Shown: in pieces, positions 45,068 through 53,504 of the stretch | Position numbering within the stretch: position 1 is the stretch's first letter | Layout: every line of letters begins with the position of its first letter | Assembly (NCBI RefSeq): GCF_030812295.1 | Contig: NZ_JAUSSK010000001.1 | Coordinates: 992,001 to 1,056,000 of the forward strand | Direction: 5' to 3' | Length of the DNA stretch: 64,000 nt | DNA from: Luteibacter jiangsuensis | Lineage (GTDB): Bacteria > Pseudomonadota > Gammaproteobacteria > Xanthomonadales > Rhodanobacteraceae | Notes under the pieces: generated by a model | Told to the model about the DNA's origin: nothing | Database searches by the model: none | Seen by the model: only the letters and a program-made list of their open reading frames with translations | Program-made: the position numbers and the translations under genes

Positions 45068-46498
45068 TCAGTAATTGACCTGCAGCTGGACTCGCAACAA
45101 CTGCCCGTCGATCTTGCGGTGCGGTGCCGTACTCACGTCCGTGCGCCGCATGTTCGCGTAGGCCACCGCGAGTTCGATCGCGTTCGACGGTTGCCACTCG
45201 ACGCCGGCCTCGAGTTCGTCGACTTCCATCCGCGGCGTGTTCGTATCGAACTTGGATGCGCCGCGATAGGTCTGCCATTTCGCATACGGAATCAGCGAAC
45301 CGAATCCGCCGTCGAATTTATACATCACCTGAGCATAACCGCCACGCAAGGACCTGGTGCGGATCGTTCGCCGGGCGAGGTCGAGTTCGGGCCCCTTGCC
45401 CACGGTCCACTCGGCCTGGAACCCGAATGGCTGCGGGTAATACACGACATGCGCGCCCACGCGGCGATCCGTCGATCCCGCCTCCGGCGCATCCACACCC
45501 GGCGTGAACGTGCGGCCGCCGATCGTCGTGGAGGCCGTGCTCACCTTGTAACGGCCTGAGTACGCATCCGCGCCGACCTCGAGATACTGCCCGTTGGCGA
45601 ACTTGAACGGATACGAGAAGTGGACGACGGAATGCAGCTGGTCGTTGCGATCCGGGCGGTTCGCGCCCTGCCCGTTGTACACGCCGAAGCCGATCACGCC
45701 ATAGTCGCCCGAACCCTTGAGGCCGGACTTCTGCAGATAGGCGAAGCGCTCCTTCGCCACCTTCGGCGACCAGTAGGCGAACACGCCCAGGTCGCGCTCG
45801 TCGCGGACGCCGGAATTCAAGGCATCGGCACGATCGAGCGCGATACGGTTCTGGCTCGACTGCAGGTCTTCCCAACCGTAGGGAATCTTCGACTGGCCCG
45901 CGCGGATGCGCCAGGTCTTGTCCTTGGTGAGCCAGATATCGGCGTACGCGTCGCGCAGCTGGGCGAAGTGGGTGGTGCTCGACCCCGATGGAGTACTGGC
46001 GAGGTCGGGCTGGATGTAGATCGACATGTTGTCGGTGACATCGCCGCTGATGACGACGCGCGCACGGCGTACCCCGAATCCTTGCTCGCGGCCGATGAAG
46101 CGATCGCCCGGCGACTTGAGGTCCTTGGCGTCCTCGCCGAGTTCCTGGTTGTAGCGCATCTGCACATAACCGCGGATGCCGATCTTCTCGTACCAGGCCT
46201 TGGCCGACGACGACGCGGGTCTGGCTGCGGCGATGGCGGGAGACGAGGAAGCTGCGGTGCCGGCCGTGCCGGAGGCTGCCGGGGTGGCCGTTCCCGTCGT
46301 CGCCACGCTCGCCGCTGGGGCCGTCTCGTCGCTCGCCGGCACGAACCGGCCCAGGCGCTGACGGCCCGGGCCCGGCTCCGCGAAGATCTGCCGCGTGTTC
46401 GTGTCGACATACAACTCCACGGCCGCCTGGGGGGCACCCTCGGCCGCCGCGGTACCCCACATCGTCCAGAAGGCGGCAGCCAGGGGAAGTCTTTTCAT
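45068..46498 (-). CDS. Phosphate-selective porin O/P-type outer membrane protein
   Basis: This 476-residue protein has a signal peptide ending near GTAAAEG, then a long Ala/Ser/Thr/Pro linker to about residue 105, then a beta barrel starting YEKIGIRGYVQMRYN. Porin_O_P features include RRARVVISGDVTDNMSIYIQPDLA, RIRAGQSKIPYGWEDLQSSQNRIALDRADALN and the C-terminal RVQLQVNY ending in an aromatic residue. OprP-type porins admit phosphate or other anions; the specific solute is not known. It is divergent from the second TonB receptor. Confidence 0.9.
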   Translation of the reverse strand: MKRLPLAAAFWTMWGTAAAEGAPQAAVELYVDTNTRQIFAEPGPGRQRLGRFVPASDETAPAASVATTGTATPAASGTAGTAASSSPAIAAARPASSSAKAWYEKIGIRGYVQMRYNQELGEDAKDLKSPGDRFIGREQGFGVRRARVVISGDVTDNMSIYIQPDLASTPSGSSTTHFAQLRDAYADIWLTKDKTWRIRAGQSKIPYGWEDLQSSQNRIALDRADALNSGVRDERDLGVFAYWSPKVAKERFAYLQKSGLKGSGDYGVIGFGVYNGQGANRPDRNDQLHSVVHFSYPFKFANGQYLEVGADAYSGRYKVSTASTTIGGRTFTPGVDAPEAGSTDRRVGAHVVYYPQPFGFQAEWTVGKGPELDLARRTIRTRSLRGGYAQVMYKFDGGFGSLIPYAKWQTYRGASKFDTNTPRMEVDELEAGVEWQPSNAIELAVAYANMRRTDVSTAPHRKIDGQLLRVQLQVNY

Positions 46499-46539
46499 TG
46501 CGCGCTTGCTCCGAATGGATTGAGAAAATACTCAAACGT

Positions 46540-46581
46540 CGTCGATCATGCGATTAAAATCAGGAAATAGCGTGATCGACG
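46540..46581. repeat. 9-bp inverted repeat in the porin/TonB-receptor divergent region
   Basis: CGTCGATCA (46540-46548) and TGATCGACG (46573-46581) are exact inverse copies separated by 24 bp of AT-rich sequence. They lie 42 bp upstream of the porin start on its strand. This could be a regulator site or chance; no family assignment is possible. Confidence 0.35.
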
Positions 46582-46792
46582 CCAACCCGGCGCAAGGTAG
46601 CCATCGCGCATTTCACTTACGTGACACCGGCCGCCTCACGTTGCAAACGCGTGTTACCGCAGCGCAACACTTTCGTCATGACGGTGACACGGGGGATAAT
46701 TCCATCCAGACGCGCCCTCGCCAGGGGACGACGGCCCTGCCGTCGTCGGCGAGGCACTCTCACCCAGTCCCATCCAGGCGGAAAACCACAAC

Positions 46793-49063
46793 ATGTCTCT
46801 CGCAAGCTCGCGCCGCATGCCGCGACGTCTCGTCATTGCCTTGTCCATCGCCACGGCGCTTACCGCCGGCGCGGCCATCGGCCAGGACGCCTCGTCCAAC
46901 ACGCAGCCATCCAGCGCCCCGACCCGGACGGCCACCCTGCAGACCATCAACGTGACCGCGGAAAAGCGCACCGAAGACCTGCAGAAGGTACCCATCTCGA
47001 TGACGGTGGTGACGGCCGAAAAGCTCGAGGCCTTCGGACAGGCGGGCGACGGCGTGCTGCAACTGGCTTCCCGCGCACCCAGCGTGTACGCCGAGACGTC
47101 CTATGGCCGCGAGTTTCCGCGCTTCTACATCCGCGGCCTCGGCAACAGCGATTTCGACCTCAACGCGTCACAGCCGGTGTCGATGGTCTACGACGACATC
47201 GTCCAGGAAAATCCGATCCTCAAGGGCTTTCCCCTGTTCGACCTGGAGCAGGTCGAGGTGCTGCGCGGTCCGCAGGGCACCCTGTTCGGCCGCAACTCCC
47301 CGGCCGGCGTGATCAAGTTCGAATCGCGCAAGCCCACGCAGGAAACGGAAGGCTATGCCCGCGTTTCCTATGGCTCATACGGTACGGCCAATGCCGAAGC
47401 CGCGATCGGCGGCAAGATCAGCTCGAGCTGGTCGGGCCGCATTTCCGCCCTCGCACAGCATCGCGACGGCTGGATCGACAACGATTACACCGGCAAGAAG
47501 GACGATCTCGGCGGCTACAACGATCGCGCCATCCGCCTGCAGGCGCTCTATAAGGCCACGGAAGACTTCGACGCGCTGATCAACGTGCACGGCCGCTGGC
47601 TCGATGGCAGCGCGATGGTCAACCGCGCCAACTCGATCACCCTGGGTGGCGACCAGTTCGTTCCCGGCTTCGACCGCGATTCCGTTTCGCAGGACGGCCG
47701 CAACAAGCAGCACCTGTTCACCTGGGGCAGCAACCTGCACCTGAACTGGCATTTCGGCGACCTCAACTTCGCCTCGATCACGGGCCTGGAACGCGCGACC
47801 ACGTACAGCCTCGGCGACGTCGACGGCGGCTATGACGCATCGGGCACGCCGGCCAAGGCCAGCTTCACCAACCGCGTCACGCCGTTCTACTCCGAGACCG
47901 CCGATGCGCTGCCGAAGGATCGGCAGATCACCCAGGAATTCCGCCTGTCCAACGACAGCGCCGAGCGCCTGAAGTGGCAGGTGGGCACGTACTATTTCGA
48001 CGAAGACATCGCGATCACGAATTTCTCGTACGACACCCTGAACAACCATGTCCTCAATGGCTGGGTCGATCAGAGCCAGCGCACGAAAGCCTGGGCGGTG
48101 TTCGGCTCGGCCGATTTCCAGTTCACCGACGAGTTCGACGTGCGCGCCGGTGCGCGCTGGTCGCACGACAAGCGTGACTTCAAGGCGGAGCGCTTCCTCG
48201 GTTTCACCGGACCGGTGGGCCCGCTCACCTCGGATCCGACCGACGCCCGCTGGAGCGGCGACCTGACCGGCACCTGGCAGCTGTCGAAGAACGCGAACGT
48301 CTACGCCCGCATCGCCAACGGTTTCCGCGCACCGAGCGTGCAGGGCCGCATCAACTTCGCCAACAGCATCTCCACGGCGAAGCCGGAGACCATCACCTCG
48401 TACGAGATCGGCTTCAAGTCGACCACCGACGACAACAAGCTGCGTTTCAACGCCGACATCTACAAGTACAACATGCACAACCAGCAGCTCACCGCCGTGG
48501 GTGGTGCGACCAACGTCACGCAGTTGATCAACGCGAAGAAGACCGAAGGCTACGGCGCCGAATTCGACCTCGAGGCCTACCTGACGCCGCAGTTCTACAT
48601 GACCGCCGGCGGCAGCTACAACCATACGGAACTGAAGGACCGCAACCTCGCTGTGGCACCGTGCGGCGGTGGCTGCACCGTGCTCGATCCGCTCAACGCC
48701 ACGGGCAATGCGCTGATCGACGGCAATGTACTGCCCAACGCGCCGAAGTGGATCGGCACCTGGACCGCGCGCTACGGCATCCCCTATGGCGAAAGCGGCG
48801 AGTTCTTCGTGTACACCGACTGGAACTACCGTAGCGAAGTGAACTTCTTCCTGTACGACTCGCAGGAGTTCCGCAGCAAGCCGTTCCTCGAAGGCGGCGT
48901 CCGCATCGGCTACAACTGGGAGTTCGGCAAGCGCGAGATCGCCCTGTACGGCCGCAACATCACCAACAAGAAGGTGATCACCGGCGGCATCGACTTCAAC
49001 AACCGCACCGCGTTCGTCAACGATCCGCGCGTGGTGGGCGTGGAGTTCCGCGCGGAGTTGTAA
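46793..49063 (+). CDS. TonB-dependent receptor
   Basis: This 756-residue outer-membrane receptor has a signal peptide ending near AAIGQDA. A TonB-box-like INVTAEKR is followed by the plug (DLQKVPISMTVVTAEKL, FYIRGLGNSDFDLNASQPVSMVYDDIV, LEQVEVLRGPQGTLFGRNSPAGVIKF) and a barrel with late SYEIGFKSTTDDNKLRFNADIY and an end in VEFRAEL. It resembles the receptors for carbohydrates, phenolics or siderophores common in Xanthomonadales and Caulobacter. The substrate is not deducible; no Fur box was seen upstream. Confidence 0.93.
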   Translation: MSLASSRRMPRRLVIALSIATALTAGAAIGQDASSNTQPSSAPTRTATLQTINVTAEKRTEDLQKVPISMTVVTAEKLEAFGQAGDGVLQLASRAPSVYAETSYGREFPRFYIRGLGNSDFDLNASQPVSMVYDDIVQENPILKGFPLFDLEQVEVLRGPQGTLFGRNSPAGVIKFESRKPTQETEGYARVSYGSYGTANAEAAIGGKISSSWSGRISALAQHRDGWIDNDYTGKKDDLGGYNDRAIRLQALYKATEDFDALINVHGRWLDGSAMVNRANSITLGGDQFVPGFDRDSVSQDGRNKQHLFTWGSNLHLNWHFGDLNFASITGLERATTYSLGDVDGGYDASGTPAKASFTNRVTPFYSETADALPKDRQITQEFRLSNDSAERLKWQVGTYYFDEDIAITNFSYDTLNNHVLNGWVDQSQRTKAWAVFGSADFQFTDEFDVRAGARWSHDKRDFKAERFLGFTGPVGPLTSDPTDARWSGDLTGTWQLSKNANVYARIANGFRAPSVQGRINFANSISTAKPETITSYEIGFKSTTDDNKLRFNADIYKYNMHNQQLTAVGGATNVTQLINAKKTEGYGAEFDLEAYLTPQFYMTAGGSYNHTELKDRNLAVAPCGGGCTVLDPLNATGNALIDGNVLPNAPKWIGTWTARYGIPYGESGEFFVYTDWNYRSEVNFFLYDSQEFRSKPFLEGGVRIGYNWEFGKREIALYGRNITNKKVITGGIDFNNRTAFVNDPRVVGVEFRAEL

Positions 49064-49089
49064 GCGGCCTCACGGTAGATGGGTAGGTC

Positions 49090-49120
49090 ACGGCCGGCTC
49101 CTTCGGGGGCCGGCCGTTTT
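49090..49120 (+). terminator. Terminator after the second TonB receptor
   Basis: CGGCCGGCTCC and GGGGCCGGCCG pair over 11 bp around a UUCG tetraloop (49102-49105) and are followed by TTTT. It begins 27 bp after the receptor stop codon. Confidence 0.9.
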
Positions 49121-49146
49121 CGTTTCTGGCCGCGCTGCCGCGCGGA

Positions 49147-49207
49147 TCGCCGACAAGGTCGGCTCCCACCGGGTTATCGCGGCTGGTGGGAGCCGACCTG
49201 TCGGCGA
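49147..49207. repeat. REP inverted pair
   Basis: A left arm TCGCCGACAAGGTCGGCTCC (extending to 49170) and a right arm GGTGGGAGCCGACCTGTCGG (49185-49207) are near-perfect inverse copies, 14 bp apart. The same element, with the same GCGCTGCCGCGCGGA flank, is found at 57759-57841. It is a bacterial REP/BIME-type extragenic palindrome. Confidence 0.85.
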
Positions 49208-49343
49208 CAGGCTCCTCCCGAAGCGATGCCGCCTAAACCTTTCCCGCCAAACCCGCATCAGAACGGGTGCCACAGACGCACCCCACCAGCACAGCGCCTC
49301 ACGGCATAGGCCATAAGTCATAGGGGATTTAACGAAATTCCCG

Positions 49344-49383
49344 TTGACGACCGAAAATCTGGTGTTATAGTTCACTACAACAC
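49344..49383 (+). promoter_or_regulatory. Promoter with overlapping palindromic YtrA-type operator
   Basis: TTGACG (49344-49349) and TATAGT (49366-49371) are separated by 16 bp. The palindrome GTGTTATAGT-TC-ACTACAACAC (49362-49383) matches in 9 of 10 positions and covers the -10 box. Binding there would block RNA polymerase, as expected for the GntR/YtrA-type repressor encoded as the third gene of this operon. Confidence 0.75.
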
Positions 49384-49415
49384 CGGTCACCCAGACCACT
49401 ACTGGAGAGAGCACC

Positions 49416-49598
49416 ATGAAAAGCCCCAACTACATCGCCCTGGCCGCCTCCTTCGCCATCGCCACCGCCGCCCTGGCCGTTTTCAGCAGCACCTCGACCA
49501 CCGCCGCGCCCCTGACCGAGATCAACGGCGCCAAGGTCACCGACCTCGCCCCCATCGTCGTCTACGCCGATGCCGGCGCGAATGTCGCCTCCCTCTAA
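49416..49598 (+). CDS. Small exported protein A of the YtrA-ABC operon
   Basis: This 60-residue protein starts at an ATG preceded by GGAGAG. Residues about 1-30 form a signal sequence (MKSPNYIALAASFAIATAAL, then a Ser/Thr/Ala run to TTAAP), leaving a mature peptide of about 30 residues with INGAKVTDLAPIVVYAD. The next gene encodes a longer relative sharing the MK-x-PN-x-IAL start and an NG-x-x-V-x-DL motif. The family is not recognised. It is the first gene of the operon, directly under the palindromic operator. Confidence 0.75.
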   Translation: MKSPNYIALAASFAIATAALAVFSSTSTTAAPLTEINGAKVTDLAPIVVYADAGANVASL

Positions 49599-49632
49599 CC
49601 CGAGTCCCGCAACAAGTCATCGGAGTCGTCCC

Positions 49633-49968
49633 ATGAAAGCGCCGAACCTCATCGCCTTGACCGCTTCCATCCTGATTGCCGGCACCAGCGTGTTCGCCCT
49701 GCGCTCCTTCGATGACCGCGCCGCCGCGATGCTCGCCGCGCCGCACTTCGTCAACGGCATCCATGTCGTCGACCTGCCCTCGCTCGAAGTGCGGCCCACC
49801 GACGCCGATGTGCGCGAGGCCATGCTCCTGGGCGAGGCCACTCTCGATTCGGCCGCGGCCGCACTGAAGCGCAGCGCCGAAGATCGTGCCGCCGCGCTCA
49901 TCGGTGCGCAGCTGGCCATGCCCTACTATTCGTTCGGTAACGCACTGCGCCACACGGCGAAGGAATGA
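49633..49968 (+). CDS. Small exported protein B of the YtrA-ABC operon
   Basis: The protein has 111 residues from the ATG at 49633 (CGGAG upstream). The signal-like start MKAPNLIALTASILIAGTSV and the motif FVNGIHVVDLPSLEVRP make it a relative of the preceding protein, with an added helical C-terminal part rich in Ala (DSAAAALKRSAEDRAAALIGAQLA). It has no cysteine and no recognised domain. The stop overlaps the start of the GntR gene (ATGA), so the two are translationally coupled. The function is unknown; a substrate or partner of the ABC transporter is a guess. Confidence 0.72.
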   Translation: MKAPNLIALTASILIAGTSVFALRSFDDRAAAMLAAPHFVNGIHVVDLPSLEVRPTDADVREAMLLGEATLDSAAAALKRSAEDRAAALIGAQLAMPYYSFGNALRHTAKE

Positions 49969-50348
49969 CATACATGTCCATCACCTGGAACGACAGCGTC
50001 CCGATCTACCGCCAGCTCCGCGAACGCGTGGTGGCGATGATCCTGGATGGCGCCTTGAACGAAGGCGATCCGCTGCCGTCGGTACGCCAGGTCGCGGGGG
50101 ATTTTCAGATCAATCCGCTGACCGTATCCAAGGCGTACCAGGAGCTGGTCGACGAACAACTGGTTGAGAAACGGAGGGGTCTTGGCATGTTCGTGATCGA
50201 TGGGGCGCGCGAAGCGCTGCTCAAGAGTGAAAGGGAGCGCTTCCTGCGCGAGGAATGGCCGGCCTTGTTCGCCCGCCTGCAGCGCATGGGCCTCGATCTG
50301 AAAACCCTGATGCGTGAAGCCACAGGCTCCACGGAGGACCCGTCATGA
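49965..50348 (+). CDS. GntR-family repressor, YtrA subfamily
   Basis: This 127-residue protein is a short GntR protein. The winged HTH (PIYRQLRERVVAMILDGALNEGDPLPSVRQVAGDFQINPLTVSKAYQELVDEQLVEKRRGLGMFV) covers most of it, followed by a ~45-residue dimerisation tail without an FCD or UTRA domain, which is the YtrA layout. YtrA regulators control adjacent ABC transporter operons. It overlaps protein B by 4 bp, and the ATPase gene overlaps its end by 4 bp. An alternative ATG lies at 49974. Confidence 0.92.
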   Translation: MTYMSITWNDSVPIYRQLRERVVAMILDGALNEGDPLPSVRQVAGDFQINPLTVSKAYQELVDEQLVEKRRGLGMFVIDGAREALLKSERERFLREEWPALFARLQRMGLDLKTLMREATGSTEDPS

Positions 50349-51202
50349 CCGCGGTCGTTACCGCCACTGGCCTGACCAAGCGCTACAAGTCGTCGCTGGC
50401 CCTGGACGGCGCCACGTTCCAGATCGGCTCGGGCCGCATCGTCGGCCTGATCGGACCGAACGGCGCCGGCAAGACCACGGCGCTGAAGGCCATCCTGGGC
50501 TTGACCACCTTCGATGGCCAGCTCAACGTCCTCGGCCTCGACCCGCGCAAGGATCGCGACAAGCTGATGGAGCAGGTGTGCTTCATTGCCGACGTGGCCG
50601 TTCTGCCGCGCTGGCTGAAGGTACGCGACGCGGTGGACTTCGTCGCCCACATCCATCCACGCTTCGACCGCGCCAGGTGCGACGCCTTTCTGGCCCGCAC
50701 GAAGCTGCAGCCGGAACAGAAGGTGAAGCAGCTTTCGAAGGGCATGATCGTGCAGTTGCACCTCGCCCTGGTGATGTCGATCGACGCGAAGCTGCTGGTA
50801 CTGGACGAACCGACGCTGGGCCTGGACATCCTCTACCGCAAGCAGTTCTACCAGTCCCTGCTGGAAGACTACTTCGACGAGGAAAAGACCATCCTGGTCA
50901 CGACCCACCAGGTGGAGGAGATCGAGCACATCCTCACCGACCTCATGTTCATCCGCGATGGCAAGATCGTGCTCGACACCGACATGGACAGCCTGGGCGA
51001 ACGTTTCGCCGAGGTGCTGGTAGGCGCCGAATTCGCCGCGGCGGCACGCGAACTGAAGCCGCTGGATGAACGTCAGGTCTTCGGCAAGAGCGTTTTCCTC
51101 TTCGACAACGTCAGCCGCCCACAGCTGGAGCAGCTGGGCGAAGTACGGCGACCGTCGATCGGCGACCTCTTCGTCGCCACCATGAAGGGCACCTACGCAT
51201 GA
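50345..51202 (+). CDS. ABC transporter ATP-binding protein
   Basis: This 285-residue protein has Walker A IGPNGAGKTTALKAIL, a Q-loop region, a degenerate signature (KQLSKGMIVQLHLALVM instead of LSGGQ), Walker B LLVLDEPTLGLDI and the switch His in VTTHQVEE. It resembles the YtrB/CcmA-like exporters found with YtrA regulators. It overlaps both neighbours by 4 bp and works with the following permease, probably in export or in cell-envelope stress. Confidence 0.93.
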   Translation: MTAVVTATGLTKRYKSSLALDGATFQIGSGRIVGLIGPNGAGKTTALKAILGLTTFDGQLNVLGLDPRKDRDKLMEQVCFIADVAVLPRWLKVRDAVDFVAHIHPRFDRARCDAFLARTKLQPEQKVKQLSKGMIVQLHLALVMSIDAKLLVLDEPTLGLDILYRKQFYQSLLEDYFDEEKTILVTTHQVEEIEHILTDLMFIRDGKIVLDTDMDSLGERFAEVLVGAEFAAAARELKPLDERQVFGKSVFLFDNVSRPQLEQLGEVRRPSIGDLFVATMKGTYA

Positions 51203-52167
51203 AAACCTTCTACTGGCTGGTCAAGCGCGAGTTCTGGGAACACAAGGGCGGCTTCTTCTGGGCACCCGTGGTCACCGGCATCGTCTTCCTGGTGCTCAAC
51301 ACCATGGGCATCATCCTCGGCGAGGTGTTCGGCCGCCGATCCAACTGGGGCGGCTTCAAGTACAACGGCGACCTGCACTTCCAGGGCAGCAACATCACAC
51401 CGGAAGACCTGCACAATGCGGGGGCCGGTATCGACATCATGCTCTACGCCATCGCCGGCATCGTCTTGGCCGTGACCGCGATCGTCGTGTTCTTCTACTG
51501 CCTTGGTGCCCTGTACGACGACCGCCGCGACCGCAGCGTCCTGTTCTGGAAATCCCTGCCGCTGTCCGATACCTCGACGGTGTTGTCCAAGGTCGTCAGC
51601 GCCATCCTGCTCGCTCCCGCTATCGCGGTGGTGGTCGGCGTGATCGTCGGGTTGGCCCTGGCCATCCTGGTGGCCATCGTGGCGACGATGCACGGCATCG
51701 GGGTGTGGAGCCTGCTGATCGAGGCGCATCCGTTCCGGGTGGTGCTGAACCTGGTGCTGCTGATCCCGCTGTACGCCATCTGGGCGCTACCCACGATCGG
51801 TTGGCTCCTGCTCTGTTCTTCGTGGGCCCGTGGCAAGCCCTTCCTCTGGGCGATCGCCCTGCCCGTCGGCGCCGGTGTCATCGTCTCCTGGTTCGGCCTC
51901 ATGGGTATCGCGGGACTGTCGAGCGGCTGGTTCTGGAAGAACGTGGTCGGACGCATGCTGGGCAGCCTGATTCCGGGCGGCTGGGTGGGTAACGCATCGC
52001 CCCTGGTGATGCCGAGCCGCGACGATCCGGCGGCGGTGCTCGAGGCCCTGGACCTGTCCTACCACTACAGCGCGCTGGCCAGCCCGTCCCTCTGGATCGG
52101 TGCCGCGGCAGGCGTGGCGATGATCGCCGGCGCCATCTGGTTCCGCCGCTGGCGCGACGACAGCTGA
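51199..52167 (+). CDS. ABC transporter permease
   Basis: This 322-residue membrane protein has about six hydrophobic segments, including FWAPVVTGIVFLVLNTMGIILG, AIAGIVLAVTAIVVFFYCLGALYDDRRDRSVLFWKSLPLSD and a C-terminal SLWIGAAAGVAMIAGAIWF. The DRSVLFWKSLPLSD stretch after the second helix is the coupling region often seen in ABC-2-type permeases. The gene overlaps the ATPase gene by 4 bp and ends the operon before a terminator. Confidence 0.9.
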   Translation: MKTFYWLVKREFWEHKGGFFWAPVVTGIVFLVLNTMGIILGEVFGRRSNWGGFKYNGDLHFQGSNITPEDLHNAGAGIDIMLYAIAGIVLAVTAIVVFFYCLGALYDDRRDRSVLFWKSLPLSDTSTVLSKVVSAILLAPAIAVVVGVIVGLALAILVAIVATMHGIGVWSLLIEAHPFRVVLNLVLLIPLYAIWALPTIGWLLLCSSWARGKPFLWAIALPVGAGVIVSWFGLMGIAGLSSGWFWKNVVGRMLGSLIPGGWVGNASPLVMPSRDDPAAVLEALDLSYHYSALASPSLWIGAAAGVAMIAGAIWFRRWRDDS

Positions 52168-52182
52168 TGAGATAACCATCGC

Positions 52183-52210
52183 GACGGCTCCTTCGGGAGC
52201 CGTCTTCTTA
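52183..52210 (+). terminator. Terminator of the YtrA-ABC operon
   Basis: GACGGCTCC (52183-52191) and GGAGCCGTC (52196-52204) pair around a TTCG tetraloop and are followed by TTCTTATT, 15 bp after the permease stop. Confidence 0.88.
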
Positions 52211-52230
52211 TTGAACGGGGAGAAGTCGCC

Positions 52231-53439
52231 ATGTTTCGTACCGGTCTTCTGTTTTCCTGTCTGTTGCTCGCCCTGCCCGCCGCGGCCGCCGACAAGCCGC
52301 TTCGCGGCGCGGCGCTCGATCAGCGCATCACCTTCCTCATGAAGGAGGCGAAGGTACCGGGGCTGGCGGTGGCCATCGTCGAGGATGGCAAGGTCGTCTC
52401 GGTGAAGGCCTACGGCCAGCGCGATGTCGAGCAGGGGCTCCCGCTGACCACCGACACGGTCATGTACGCCGCATCGCTCACCAAGGCAGCGTTCGCCTAC
52501 GCGACCATGTCGCTGGTCGACGCGGGCACGCTGAAACTGGACGCCAGCATCGCCGGCGACCTGCCCAAGCCCCTCCCGGACTTTCCGAAGTACGCCGACC
52601 TTGCCGGCGACGAGCGTTGGCGCCGGCTCACACCGTCCATCCTGCTCAGCCATCGCACGGGCTTTCCCAACTTCCGCTTCTGGCAACCGGGCAAGGACTA
52701 CGATCCGAACGGGAAGCTTTCCTTCTATTTCGATCCCGGCACCCGCTTCGGTTACTCAGGCGAAGGCATCAACCTGATGCAGTTCGTGCTGGAGAACGGC
52801 AAGTCGATCGACGTCGACACCTTGATGAAGAACCGCCTGTTCCAGCGCTACGGAATGACCCGAACCAGCATGACCTGGCGCGACGACTTCGCGGAAAACG
52901 TCGCCATCGGCTACGACGAAGAGGGCAAGCCACTCGGGCACAAAAAGCGCGAATCGGTCCGCGCCGCCGGCTCGATGGACACGACCATCACCGACTACGC
53001 ACACCTGCTCGCGGCCATGTCACGCGGCGACGGCCTGAAGGCCGCCACGTACCGCACGTGGTTGAAGCCGGTGGTGCGTATCCGTTCCGTGCGGCAGTTC
53101 CCCACCATCGGGCTGGCGGACAGCCACGACAACGATTCGATTTCGCTGGGTTACGCCATCGGCGTGGGGACGTTCGAGTCACCGCGTGGCCCGGCGTTCT
53201 TCAAGGAAGGCCACGACGACGGCACCAACAACCTGTTCGTCTGCCTGGAACGGTCGAAGACCTGCGTGCTCTTGATGAGCAACAGCTCGCGCGGTGAATC
53301 GATCTTCGCCTACCTGCTGGACGATGTCCTGGGAAAGACCTGCTTCCCCTGGTACTGGAACAGCTATATCCCCTACGACCGGCCGGAGCTCCGCTCGGAA
53401 CCGGTCGTGCCGGATCGGCATCCGGCGTGCGCGATATGA
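52231..53439 (+). CDS. Exported serine hydrolase, class C beta-lactamase fold
   Basis: This 402-residue protein has a signal peptide ending near PAAAA (residue 20). The Ser-x-x-Lys motif is SLTK (Ser82, Lys85). A Tyr-containing YSGEGINLMQ segment follows where the YxN motif lies, and FFKEGHDDGTNN is the late HxG-like motif. The family includes AmpC, D-amino peptidases and esterases such as EstB; true antibiotic hydrolysis is not implied. It follows the ABC operon terminator but has no clear promoter of its own in the short gap. Confidence 0.88.
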   Translation: MFRTGLLFSCLLLALPAAAADKPLRGAALDQRITFLMKEAKVPGLAVAIVEDGKVVSVKAYGQRDVEQGLPLTTDTVMYAASLTKAAFAYATMSLVDAGTLKLDASIAGDLPKPLPDFPKYADLAGDERWRRLTPSILLSHRTGFPNFRFWQPGKDYDPNGKLSFYFDPGTRFGYSGEGINLMQFVLENGKSIDVDTLMKNRLFQRYGMTRTSMTWRDDFAENVAIGYDEEGKPLGHKKRESVRAAGSMDTTITDYAHLLAAMSRGDGLKAATYRTWLKPVVRIRSVRQFPTIGLADSHDNDSISLGYAIGVGTFESPRGPAFFKEGHDDGTNNLFVCLERSKTCVLLMSNSSRGESIFAYLLDDVLGKTCFPWYWNSYIPYDRPELRSEPVVPDRHPACAI

Positions 53440-53504
53440 AGCGGAGGCGCTGCTATCCTCTTCGCCGCCCGGCAGGAGCCGGATGACACCAAGGGGATAG
53501 AGCA

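Noticed and set aside
49132-49220. REP copies considered as CRISPR repeats
   Set aside because: Only inverted pairs, no regularly spaced direct repeats and no unique spacers.
52231-53439. Class C beta-lactamase as an antibiotic-resistance gene
   Set aside because: Only the fold and the SxxK motif are shared; the later motifs differ from AmpC and fit the broad serine-hydrolase family.
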